11,586 nucleotides of DNA from an uncultured bacterium (GTDB lineage: Bacteria; Bacillota_A; Clostridia; Lachnospirales; Lachnospiraceae): NCBI GenBank assembly GCA_905215045.1, contig CAJMOO010000058.1:1-11586 (forward strand), in the 5' to 3' direction. Made by a program: the position numbers and the translations under genes. The notes under the pieces were generated by a model that saw only the letters and a list, made by a program, of their open reading frames with translations, was not told where the DNA came from and searched no databases. Below, one piece after another: positions 1 to 6,433 of this stretch; position 1 is the first letter of the stretch; each line of letters starts with the position of its first letter.

Positions 1-50
1 GCGGTCTCGACCTTGGCAAGGTCGCGCGTTACCAACTACGCCACTATCGC
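1..50 (-). tRNA. tRNA-Gly (anticodon GCC), 3' end cut off by the window edge
   Basis: Read on the minus strand from position 50, the sequence folds as a tRNA: a 7-base acceptor strand GCGATAG, TG at positions 8-9, a D arm with GCG/CGC stem and a TAGTTGGTAA loop, one linker G, then a perfect 5-bp anticodon stem CGACC/GGTCG closing the 7-base loop TTGCCAA. The anticodon is GCC, which reads glycine codons GGC and GGU. The variable loop (AGACC) and the first two T-stem bases are present, after which the window ends, so the T arm, acceptor 3' strand and any encoded CCA cannot be seen. A promoter directly upstream (85-113) fits independent transcription. The gene follows the PTS permease gene in the same direction. 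Confidence 0.93.
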
Positions 51-52
51 AT

Positions 53-86
53 ATAATGACTGTTCCTTTTTCAGAACAGTCATTAT
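53..86. repeat. 13-bp perfect inverted repeat between the PTS gene and tRNA-Gly
   Basis: Arms 53-65 (ATAATGACTGTTC) and 74-86 (GAACAGTCATTAT) are exact complements around an 8-base loop. Read leftward there is no uridine run beyond the stem, so it is a poor terminator for the PTS operon. Read rightward it is followed by TTTT (86-89), but no rightward gene ends here. The right arm touches the -10 box of the tRNA promoter, and RNA starting near 78 would still hold an inner CTGTTC/GAACAG hairpin just before the tRNA. It could be a weak operon end, a leader hairpin or a protein site; the sequence does not decide. Confidence 0.55.
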
Positions 87-113
87 TTTACCTTATTCAC
101 AGTTTGTTGTCAA
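85..113 (-). promoter_or_regulatory. Sigma-A-type promoter of the tRNA-Gly gene
   Basis: On the minus strand a perfect -35 box TTGACA (113-108) is followed by a 17-base spacer and a -10 box TAAAAT (90-85). This is the strongest consensus promoter in the window. Transcription would start near position 78, giving a leader of about 28 bases before the mature tRNA 5' end at 50. It begins only 10 bases after the stop codon of the PTS permease gene, so the tRNA can be expressed independently of the sugar operon. Box sequences are seen directly; activity is inferred. Confidence 0.75.
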
Positions 114-123
114 TCATTTTTTA

Positions 124-2289
124 CTAAAATTCCGCAACAACTGTTTTTCCTGCAACTGTTTTTTCTCCAGTTTTATAAGCTACTTTTGGCAGATTAGAAT
201 CTTCTAAGACAACAACCATAATATCTGGGCTATATCCTTCTTTCTTGATCAGATTGATATCAAACTCTACCAACTTATCTCCTGCCTTTACTTCTTGTCC
301 ACTCTTGACAAAAGACTTAAATCCTTTTCCATCTAATTTGACTGTATCGATTCCGATATGAATTAAAAGATTTAATCCTTCTTTTGTCTCGATTCCAATC
401 GCATGTAAAGATGGTTCCATTAATGCTGTGATCTTTCCATCTGCTGGTGCAACAACGACACCTTTTTCTGGTTCGATCACAACGCCATCTCCCATAGCAC
501 AAGTTGCAAATGCCTCATCTTTTGCCTGTGTCATTGCAAGAACTTTTCCTGTTGCTACCGCAACTAATTTACCATGTCTGATTTCTTTTTTCTCTTCTTC
601 TTTGGAGGAAACTATGGGTGTCACCTCTTCTTCTTTGGAAGGATCTGTTCCATGCTGTGCATAATATTCCACATATTCTTCAAAATTACTCTTGATCACA
701 GATACCTGTGGTCCATAAATAATCTGAATTCCTGTTCCTTTTTTGATGATTCCTTTGGAACCAGATTGTTTTAAGTACTGGTCTGTCACCTTAGTTTCAT
801 CTGTTACTGTGATACGAAGTCTTGTAGCACAGCAGTCAATATCTTCAATATTTTTAATTCCACCAAGTCCTTTTAAGATCATAAAGGAAATTGGATCCTC
901 TGGTGCGTCTGTATCTTCATTTGCTGCACCTTTTTTTGCCTGATAATCAGCTTTTGTATATAATTTTACCTCTTCTTCGTCATCATCTCTACCTGGTGTT
1001 GGAAGATCAAATTTCTCAATGACAAATTTGAACACAAAGTAATATAATACTGCATAAACTGCAAATACTGGAAGGATCATCATCCAGTTACTCTTTGTCT
1101 GTCCCTGTAATACACCGTATAACATAAAGTCGATCAATCCACAAGAGAATGTTGTTCCGATACAGATCTTTAAGATATGCATTAATGCAAATGACAAACC
1201 TGCTAATCCACAATGTAAGATAAATAATCCTGGTGCAATAAATAAGAATGTAAATTCAATCGGTTCTGTAATTCCTGTAAGGAATGATGTTAATGCTGCT
1301 GAGAATAGTAATCCTCCAACAATTTTTCTTTTTTCTGGTTTTGCACAACGATACATTGCATAAGCTGCTCCAGGAAGTCCAGCCATCATGAAAGAATATT
1401 TTCCTGTCATGAATCTACATGCTTCTACTGCAAAATGTTTTGTATTTGGGTCTGCCAGCTGTGCAAAGAAGATATTCTGTGCACCTTCTACCATCTTTCC
1501 AGCAACTTCCATTGTTCCTCCAAGAGATGTCTGCCAGAATGGTAAATAAAATACATGATGTAATCCGAATGGAATTAATGCTCTCTCTAAGAATCCAAAG
1601 ATTGCTGTTCCAAAATATCCAGAATGCATAACCAGATTACCAAGTGCAAAGATTCCACTCTGAATCGTTGGCCATACAAAGAAGCAGATAATACCTACAC
1701 CGATATGTGCGATTACACTAATAATTGGCACAAAACGCACTCCTGAGAAAAATGCTAATGCTGCTGGTAATTGCTGTTTATAAAAGCGATTATGTAATGC
1801 TGCTGTTACAAGTCCTACGATAACTCCAGCAAATACTCCCATCTGAAGAGAATCAATACCACAGACACTCGTGATCTGTCCGTTTAAGACACTCTTTGCA
1901 TATGTTCCGTCCGCTAAAATCTTTCCTGATAATTTTAACATCGCATTAATTGTTGAATTCATTACAAAGAATGAAATACCTGCAGAAAGTACTGCGACTG
2001 CTTTTTCATTTTTTGCCATTCCTAATGCTACTGCTAATGCAAAGATCAATGGTAAATTTCCAAAGATTGTATTACCGACCTGTGACATGATCGTTAAAAG
2101 CGCATTCAGGATAGTTCCCTCTCCCATGATTCCTTGTAAATGATACGCTGCGATCGTATCAGCATTAGTAAATGAAGATCCCAGTCCTAGTAAGATACCT
2201 GCAATTGGTAACACAGATACTGGAAGAAAAAATGATTTTCCGATCTGTTGTACTACCGCAAATGCTGAACTTTTCTTTTTCTTTGCCAT
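124..2289 (-). CDS. PTS sugar permease EIICBA, glucose family, probably alpha-glucoside/maltose type
   Basis: This 721-residue membrane permease imports a sugar and phosphorylates it from HPr. EIIC spans about residues 10-430, with many hydrophobic segments and the glucose-family signature GITEPIEFTFLF near 339-350. EIIB covers about 465-545 and carries the phosphocysteine motif CATRLR at Cys487. EIIA covers about 575-721, with His629 and the active His644 in HIGIDTV, spaced 15 apart as in the known EIIA-Glc pair. Acidic linkers join the domains. Resemblance to MalP/GlvC/AglA-type permeases and the neighbouring 6-phospho-alpha-glucosidase favour alpha-glucosides, but glucose or beta-glucosides are not excluded. 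The ATG at 2289 is chosen because AAGGAGG lies 6 bases upstream; a TTG at 2310 lacks such a site. It is the last gene of its operon, one base after the galM stop. Confidence 0.93.
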   Translation of the reverse strand: MAKKKKSSAFAVVQQIGKSFFLPVSVLPIAGILLGLGSSFTNADTIAAYHLQGIMGEGTILNALLTIMSQVGNTIFGNLPLIFALAVALGMAKNEKAVAVLSAGISFFVMNSTINAMLKLSGKILADGTYAKSVLNGQITSVCGIDSLQMGVFAGVIVGLVTAALHNRFYKQQLPAALAFFSGVRFVPIISVIAHIGVGIICFFVWPTIQSGIFALGNLVMHSGYFGTAIFGFLERALIPFGLHHVFYLPFWQTSLGGTMEVAGKMVEGAQNIFFAQLADPNTKHFAVEACRFMTGKYSFMMAGLPGAAYAMYRCAKPEKRKIVGGLLFSAALTSFLTGITEPIEFTFLFIAPGLFILHCGLAGLSFALMHILKICIGTTFSCGLIDFMLYGVLQGQTKSNWMMILPVFAVYAVLYYFVFKFVIEKFDLPTPGRDDDEEEVKLYTKADYQAKKGAANEDTDAPEDPISFMILKGLGGIKNIEDIDCCATRLRITVTDETKVTDQYLKQSGSKGIIKKGTGIQIIYGPQVSVIKSNFEEYVEYYAQHGTDPSKEEEVTPIVSSKEEEKKEIRHGKLVAVATGKVLAMTQAKDEAFATCAMGDGVVIEPEKGVVVAPADGKITALMEPSLHAIGIETKEGLNLLIHIGIDTVKLDGKGFKSFVKSGQEVKAGDKLVEFDINLIKKEGYSPDIMVVVLEDSNLPKVAYKTGEKTVAGKTVVAEF

Positions 2290-2290
2290 T

Positions 2291-3346
2291 TTAATCCTCC
2301 TTTGTGACAAATTGATACATGGTTACTGTCTGATACACTTCTCCTGCATCAAATACTGGTGCATCAAACTCTTTTGTGTTAATACTGTTTGGGAAATAAT
2401 GTGGTTCCATGCAAAATCCACATCCTTTTCCATAGATCACTCCCCCTTTCCCTTTTGTTGATTTCATTGTATTTCCAGTGTAAAACTGTAATCCTGGAAG
2501 ATCTGAATAAACTTCCATTTTAATACCCTGTTCTTCGTCCAATGCTTCCGCCATTTTTCGGAAACCACAATCTTTATTCCGAATTACAAAATTATGATCA
2601 TATCCTTTGCCTTTTTCTAGTTGTTCATCTTCGGCATATAGATCATTCTTGATCTTTTTCCATTCACGGAAATCCATCGGTGTATGTTCTACTTTTCTGA
2701 TTTCTCCTGTTGGGATCGTATCTTCATTGATCGGTGTAAATTCATCTGCATAAATCCTTACTTTTGTATTTTCGATCGTTCCGCTTTCATGTCCACCCAA
2801 GTTAAAGTAATTATGATTTGTCAGATTGATCAGTGTTTTCTTATCGCTAACTGCATGATAGGAAACGATCAATCCATTTGTTTCCGTTACCGTATAAATG
2901 ATATTTGTTACCAATGTTCCCGGAAATCCTTGTTCCCCATCTGGACTTACATAAGTAAACTTCACTGCATGATCATCAATGATCTCACTATCCCATAAGA
3001 CTTTGTGAAATCCATGTTCTTTGTCACTGTGAATGTTATGTTTTCCACGATTTTTTGCTACATGATACTCTTTCCCATCAATTTCGAATCTGGCATTTGA
3101 GATACGGTTTACATTCCGTCCGACAGTTGCTCCAAACATAATTCCATTCTCAAAATATTCTTCCAAGGTGTCATATCCAAGGGCTACATCTTTGATGTTT
3201 CCCTCCTTGTTTTTTACAAGGAGAGAAACAATATTTACACCAAAATCAGTAACTTTGACTGCAAATCCATTTTGATTTTCAATCGTGTATAGAAATGCTT
3301 CTCTTTTATCTTCTAAAAAGCCAAAACTTTCTTTTGTTACACCCAT
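2291..3346 (-). CDS. galM: Aldose 1-epimerase (mutarotase)
   Basis: This 351-residue cytoplasmic enzyme interconverts the alpha and beta anomers of free aldoses such as glucose and galactose. The length is usual for the GalM family. Visible family features are GRNVNRI near 76-82, His106 in the NIHS segment where most members have HGG, the catalytic-base region NLTNHNYFNLGG with His178, a YDHNF motif with Asp250, and catalytic Glu314 in CMEPHYFPNSIN. The ATG at 3346 is preferred over one at 3370 because AGGAGG (3357-3352) lies 5 bases upstream, whereas the earlier ATG sits inside the preceding gene without a site. It lies 13 bases after the 6-phospho-beta-glucosidase gene. Between a glycosidase and a permease it probably equilibrates the sugar released by phospho-glycoside cleavage. 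Confidence 0.93.
   Translation of the reverse strand: MGVTKESFGFLEDKREAFLYTIENQNGFAVKVTDFGVNIVSLLVKNKEGNIKDVALGYDTLEEYFENGIMFGATVGRNVNRISNARFEIDGKEYHVAKNRGKHNIHSDKEHGFHKVLWDSEIIDDHAVKFTYVSPDGEQGFPGTLVTNIIYTVTETNGLIVSYHAVSDKKTLINLTNHNYFNLGGHESGTIENTKVRIYADEFTPINEDTIPTGEIRKVEHTPMDFREWKKIKNDLYAEDEQLEKGKGYDHNFVIRNKDCGFRKMAEALDEEQGIKMEVYSDLPGLQFYTGNTMKSTKGKGGVIYGKGCGFCMEPHYFPNSINTKEFDAPVFDAGEVYQTVTMYQFVTKED
2296..2302 (-). promoter_or_regulatory. Ribosome binding site of the PTS gene, embedded in the end of galM
   Basis: AAGGAGG on the minus strand lies within the last galM codons (Lys-Glu-Asp), and the galM stop TAA (2293-2291) is followed by a single base before the PTS start ATG (2289). This sets the PTS start and makes translational coupling of the two genes likely. 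Confidence 0.8.
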
Positions 3347-3359
3347 ATCAGCCTCCTGC

Positions 3360-4748
3360 TTAGTGTCCATGTTCCATTAAGTCCATAACAACAGGATCTG
3401 TAGAATGAACTCCTTTTGCTTTAAGTTCTTCAATCTTTTCTTTAAACTGTGGCAGATATTTTGCATGTGCAACTAACAGTTCATCTAAAACTTTTGTTGT
3501 ATTTTCATTATTTTCTACTAATGGATTTAATACGAATGCTTCTAATGCTTTTCCGTAATCTCCTGTCAATGCCGCTTCAATTGTACATTCTTCCATTGCT
3601 TTCATCATCTGAAGCCATCCTTTTTCTGCTGATGGAAGCTTTCCAAATGCCATTGGCTGTGCTCCTGTCGCTGAAATGATGCTTGATACTTCCACGATAG
3701 AGTCATCATCTAAGCATGAAATTGCTCCATTGTTTTGTGTACTTACTACCATATGGATCTTCTTATTTGCATAAATTGCACGGATACATTCGCAAGCTGC
3801 ATCGCTGTAATATGCTCCTCCACGTTTTCCAAGTTGTTCTGGTTTTTCATGAAGTTCTGCATTTTTATAAATTTCAAACAACTCATGTTCTACCTGTTTC
3901 ATTTGCTCTGCTCTAGTACCACCTTCATTGAATTCTTCAATCGCATGCTCAAGCATTGCTTGTTTCATGTAGTAATATCTGTGGTATCCACAAGGCACCA
4001 TATTCATGCTGTGAAGTAATTCCAATGGAAATTCAGCTTGATAGATATTGGCTGGTGTTCCACCACCTTTTTCATTGATATGATCGATCAAAATTGGTGT
4101 CATATCATTTCCATTTTCATCAAATACTTTATGCCAGTGAAAATGGTTAATTCCTGCATATCTGTAATTTAACTGGCTGATATCCTTCCCAAGGAGCTTC
4201 GGTTCTGCCATCATTGCGATCGTTGGCACGTTGCAAAGTCCGATACATTTTTTCCATCCAAAATGTTTAATTACAGCTTCTGTTACCATTCCACTTGGAT
4301 TTGTAAAGTTGATCAGCCATGCATCTGGGCATAATTCTCTCATATCTTCTATGATCTGTCCGATCACTGGAATGGTTCGAAATGCTTTAAACATTCCTCC
4401 TGCTCCATTTGTTTCCTGACCAAGCATTCCATACAATGATGGAATTCTTTCATCTTTAATTCTGGCATCTAAAAGGCCTACTCGAAATTGTGTTGTAACA
4501 AAGTCTGCATCTTTTAATGCTTCTCTTCTGTCTAATGTTGTATAAACTTTTACATCATATGGAGATGCATCCCACATTCTCTGTGCCAGTGCTCCTACAA
4601 TCTCTACTTTTTCTTTTCCATCTTCAATATCGACCAGCCAGATTTCTTTGATTGGTAAATCTTCATATCGTTTGATAAATCCTTCCATCAATTCTGGTGT
4701 GTAACTGCTTCCTCCACCGATCGTTACGATTTTTATTGCACCTTTCAT
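3360..4748 (-). CDS. GH4 6-phospho-beta-glucosidase (CelF/LicH type)
   Basis: This 462-residue cytoplasmic enzyme belongs to glycoside hydrolase family 4, which cleaves 6-phospho-glycosides by an NAD- and divalent-metal-dependent oxidation-elimination mechanism. The N-terminal NAD site is GGGSSYTPEL (11-20). GQETNGAGG lies at about 110-118, NFTNPSGMVTEAV at 147-159, Cys172 and Asn173 in CNVP, metal-binding His202 in GINHFHWH, and a likely catalytic Tyr255 in PCGYHRYYY. CN(V/I)P is the signature of beta-specific members, and the sequence closely resembles E. coli CelF. Cellobiose-, gentiobiose- or aryl-glucoside-phosphates are plausible substrates. The ATG at 4748 has GAGGAGG (4764-4758) 9 bases upstream; a TTG at 4766 overlaps that site. 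It is the first gene of the unit with galM and the PTS permease and has its own promoter. Confidence 0.9.
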   Translation of the reverse strand: MKGAIKIVTIGGGSSYTPELMEGFIKRYEDLPIKEIWLVDIEDGKEKVEIVGALAQRMWDASPYDVKVYTTLDRREALKDADFVTTQFRVGLLDARIKDERIPSLYGMLGQETNGAGGMFKAFRTIPVIGQIIEDMRELCPDAWLINFTNPSGMVTEAVIKHFGWKKCIGLCNVPTIAMMAEPKLLGKDISQLNYRYAGINHFHWHKVFDENGNDMTPILIDHINEKGGGTPANIYQAEFPLELLHSMNMVPCGYHRYYYMKQAMLEHAIEEFNEGGTRAEQMKQVEHELFEIYKNAELHEKPEQLGKRGGAYYSDAACECIRAIYANKKIHMVVSTQNNGAISCLDDDSIVEVSSIISATGAQPMAFGKLPSAEKGWLQMMKAMEECTIEAALTGDYGKALEAFVLNPLVENNENTTKVLDELLVAHAKYLPQFKEKIEELKAKGVHSTDPVVMDLMEHGH

Positions 4749-4794
4749 CGCTCTATGCCTCCTCAAATATCTTTGTTTCCTTTGTTCTGTTCAC

Positions 4795-4823
4795 ATGATA
4801 CAGAGCTGGCTTCTTTCGTACAA
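4795..4823 (-). promoter_or_regulatory. Probable promoter of the 6-phospho-beta-glucosidase-galM-PTS operon
   Basis: On the minus strand TTGTAC (4823-4818) and TATCAT (4800-4795) are separated by exactly 17 bases, giving a start near 4788 and a leader of about 40 bases. It lies directly downstream of the terminator that ends the preceding gene. An inverted repeat TCTGT-N9-ACAGA (4786-4804) overlaps the -10 box and start point and could be an operator. The match to consensus is moderate. Confidence 0.55.
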
Positions 4824-4854
4824 CGGATTTTCCTGATTCGGATATTTTTTCCCT

Positions 4855-4893
4855 AAAAAAGTTTCAGAATTACGAAACACTCTGAAACTTTTT
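4855..4893 (-). terminator. Rho-independent terminator after the 6-phospho-alpha-glucosidase gene
   Basis: Arms 4856-4868 and 4881-4893 pair over 13 bp (AAAAAGTTTCAGA and complement) around a 12-base loop. In the leftward transcript the stem runs into six uridines (4860-4855). It starts 7 bases beyond the stop codon at 4900. It separates the alpha-specific GH4 gene from the next operon, although the AT-rich stem may allow read-through. Confidence 0.8.
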
Positions 4894-4899
4894 GAAACT

Positions 4900-6228
4900 T
4901 TATTTCAATTCCACCCAGTATTCTTTGTTTGCTTCGATCATTTCATCTAAAATTTCTTTTGCCACATTTGCAGATGGAATTGTGCGGTTTAAAGTAAATG
5001 CCTGCAATGCTTTTTTATATGATCCTTCGATCACTGCTTCTACGACCAACCCTTCACAAGCATCCTGCTGTTCGATCAGTCCTTTATAAAATCTTGGAAT
5101 TTCTCCAACTCTTACTGGTTCTGGTCCGTCTTTTGTAATATATGCAGGAATTTCAACCATGGCATCATCTGGAAGATTCTTGACTGCTCCGTCATTTTTT
5201 ACGATGACAAGCTGTCTGCTTCTCGTGTCATATGCAAGTGCTTTTACCACTTCTACAATAAATTTTCCATGAACTCCTACATAAAATTGTGTCAAATCGA
5301 TTTTTTCTCCATTTTCTAGTTTCTTAACTGCCTCACGAATCTTTGTTTCTCTTCCATGAATAACCTGCATTCCCCTTGTATTATTAATATCCATGTAATC
5401 TACAATGTCATCTCCAAGAAGATAATACTGCCAGTATGTATTTGGCAGATAATCTGGAAAATAGTTGACGATCTTCTTTGCATTCGTAAATGTATGTAAC
5501 CAGTCTGGATCTTTGACCAAGGCATCTTCATAACTTGCCTTTGATACATAACCATACTCTGCCACATGTTTCTTTAATTTTTCTGTGACATCTTCGCCAT
5601 TACACTGTACTTTTGTAAACCATCCATAATGATTCAATCCAAAATAATCCACTTCCAGATTGCTAAGATCTGTGTCTAGGATTTCTGCCATTCTTGCCTC
5701 TACCTCAACTGGCATATCACAGATATTTAAAATTCTTGCATTTGGACGTAATGTCTGTGTTGCCTTAGCAACAATCGCAGCTGGATTTGAATAATTAACG
5801 ATCCAATAAGTTTTTGATGCATATTTCTCACAAACATCGATCAGATGTACCATTGGTCCGATCGTTCTCATTCCATATGCCATTCCCCCGGCTCCACATG
5901 TTTCCTGTCCAATGCATCCATGTTTTAATGAAATCTGTTCATCTTTTACTCGCATTTTCAGTCCACCGACTCGCATCTGTGCCATAATAAAGTCTGCATC
6001 TGTAAATGCCTCTTCTTCATCCGTACTAATTTTCAATTCCAAAGAAGGTCTTAAATCTTTTACAACTTCTTTTACGATCAGTGACACTTTTTCTTGTCGT
6101 TCCTGATCAATATCATATAACCATAATTCTTTGATTTTTAATTCTTCCTCTTCCAAAAGATTTTTTACAATCCCTGCGGTATAAGTACTTCCACCACCAC
6201 ATATCACAATCTTAAATTCTTTTTTCAT
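4900..6228 (-). CDS. glvA: GH4 6-phospho-alpha-glucosidase (GlvA/MalA/MalH type)
   Basis: This 442-residue enzyme hydrolyses 6-phospho-alpha-glucosides such as maltose 6'-phosphate, or phosphorylated sucrose isomers, using NAD and a divalent metal. Features in order are the NAD site CGGGSTYTAGI (10-20), GQETCGAGGMAYGMR (107-121), YSNPAAIVA (146-154), Cys170 and Asp171 in CDMP, His200 in GLNHYGW, and Tyr265 in PNTYW. Cys, Asp, His and Tyr match the metal-binding and catalytic residues known in Bacillus GlvA/MalA. CDMP is the signature of alpha-specific members, and length and sequence follow GlvA closely along the whole chain. The ATG at 6228 has GGAGG 9 bases upstream. It is transcribed away from an RpiR regulator gene from its own promoter and is followed by a terminator, so it is probably mostly monocistronic. 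Confidence 0.94.
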   Translation of the reverse strand: MKKEFKIVICGGGSTYTAGIVKNLLEEEELKIKELWLYDIDQERQEKVSLIVKEVVKDLRPSLELKISTDEEEAFTDADFIMAQMRVGGLKMRVKDEQISLKHGCIGQETCGAGGMAYGMRTIGPMVHLIDVCEKYASKTYWIVNYSNPAAIVAKATQTLRPNARILNICDMPVEVEARMAEILDTDLSNLEVDYFGLNHYGWFTKVQCNGEDVTEKLKKHVAEYGYVSKASYEDALVKDPDWLHTFTNAKKIVNYFPDYLPNTYWQYYLLGDDIVDYMDINNTRGMQVIHGRETKIREAVKKLENGEKIDLTQFYVGVHGKFIVEVVKALAYDTRSRQLVIVKNDGAVKNLPDDAMVEIPAYITKDGPEPVRVGEIPRFYKGLIEQQDACEGLVVEAVIEGSYKKALQAFTLNRTIPSANVAKEILDEMIEANKEYWVELK

Positions 6229-6271
6229 TGATTTTTTCCTCCATATCCGTCATATTATTTCATGTGCCCTG

Positions 6272-6300
6272 ATTATATTTCTTGAAAATTTCAGGCTCAA
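6272..6300 (-). promoter_or_regulatory. Promoter of the 6-phospho-alpha-glucosidase gene
   Basis: A perfect -10 box TATAAT (6277-6272, minus strand) is preceded after 17 bases by TTGAGC (6300-6295). Transcription would start near 6265 and give a leader of about 37 bases before the ATG at 6228. The spacer contains a palindrome and the -35 box overlaps another inverted repeat, which indicates regulated use. Confidence 0.7.
6283..6293. promoter_or_regulatory. Candidate operator TGAAA-N-TTTCA between the -35 and -10 boxes
   Basis: The 11-base palindrome TGAAAATTTCA has complementary 5-base arms around one base and lies wholly within the 17-base spacer of the glvA-type promoter. A bound protein there would block RNA polymerase. 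TGAAA/TTTCA-type palindromes are common for RpiR-family regulators, and such a gene is divergently encoded next door. The binding protein is inferred. Confidence 0.45.
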
Positions 6301-6314
6301 TAGTTCACGCTATT
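6299..6314. promoter_or_regulatory. Inverted repeat AATAG-N6-CTATT overlapping the -35 box
   Basis: Perfect 5-base arms at 6299-6303 and 6310-6314 flank TTCACG. The left arm overlaps the -35 box of the glvA-type promoter by two bases and the rest lies upstream, a position that would suit an activator or a repressor. A second repeat of the same 5-6-5 geometry lies at 6369-6384. Confidence 0.35.
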
Positions 6315-6368
6315 TTTGGAACATCACAACTATTTCATGGACAATCTGCATAAATTTATTCCGGTTAT

Positions 6369-6384
6369 TTGTGCAAATTCACAA
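6369..6384. promoter_or_regulatory. Inverted repeat TTGTG-N6-CACAA upstream of the RpiR gene
   Basis: Arms TTGTG (6369-6373) and CACAA (6380-6384) flank CAAATT, about 50 bases before the regulator start codon. The geometry resembles dimer-binding sites and could serve the rightward regulator promoter, which could not be located with confidence. Confidence 0.35.
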
Positions 6385-6433
6385 TAAAAAAAGAAATATT
6401 TGAAAACTATACTTTTTTAGGAGAATGATTGAT

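Noticed and set aside
1..126. Phage or island attachment site at the tRNA
   Set aside because: The sugar genes lie at the tRNA 5' side rather than the usual 3' side, and no integrase or duplicated tRNA end is seen.
13..207. Rightward 64-codon open frame at the left edge
   Set aside because: It runs antisense through the tRNA, the hairpin and the PTS gene end, and has no ribosome site.
4892..4908. TTGAAA-N5-TTTCAA palindrome as an operator
   Set aside because: It overlaps the end and stop codon of the GH4 gene, is about 70 bases or more from the next promoter, and simple TGAAA/TTTCA pairs are expected by chance in such AT-rich DNA.
6408..6413. TATACT as a -10 box for the rightward RpiR gene
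   Set aside because: No -35 match at 16-18 bases, and a start point near 6420 would remove the ribosome binding site from the RNA.
6229..6424. CcpA catabolite-repression (cre) site in the divergent region
   Set aside because: No stretch fits the cre consensus with its central CG; the TGAAA-N-TTTCA palindrome is too short and lacks it.
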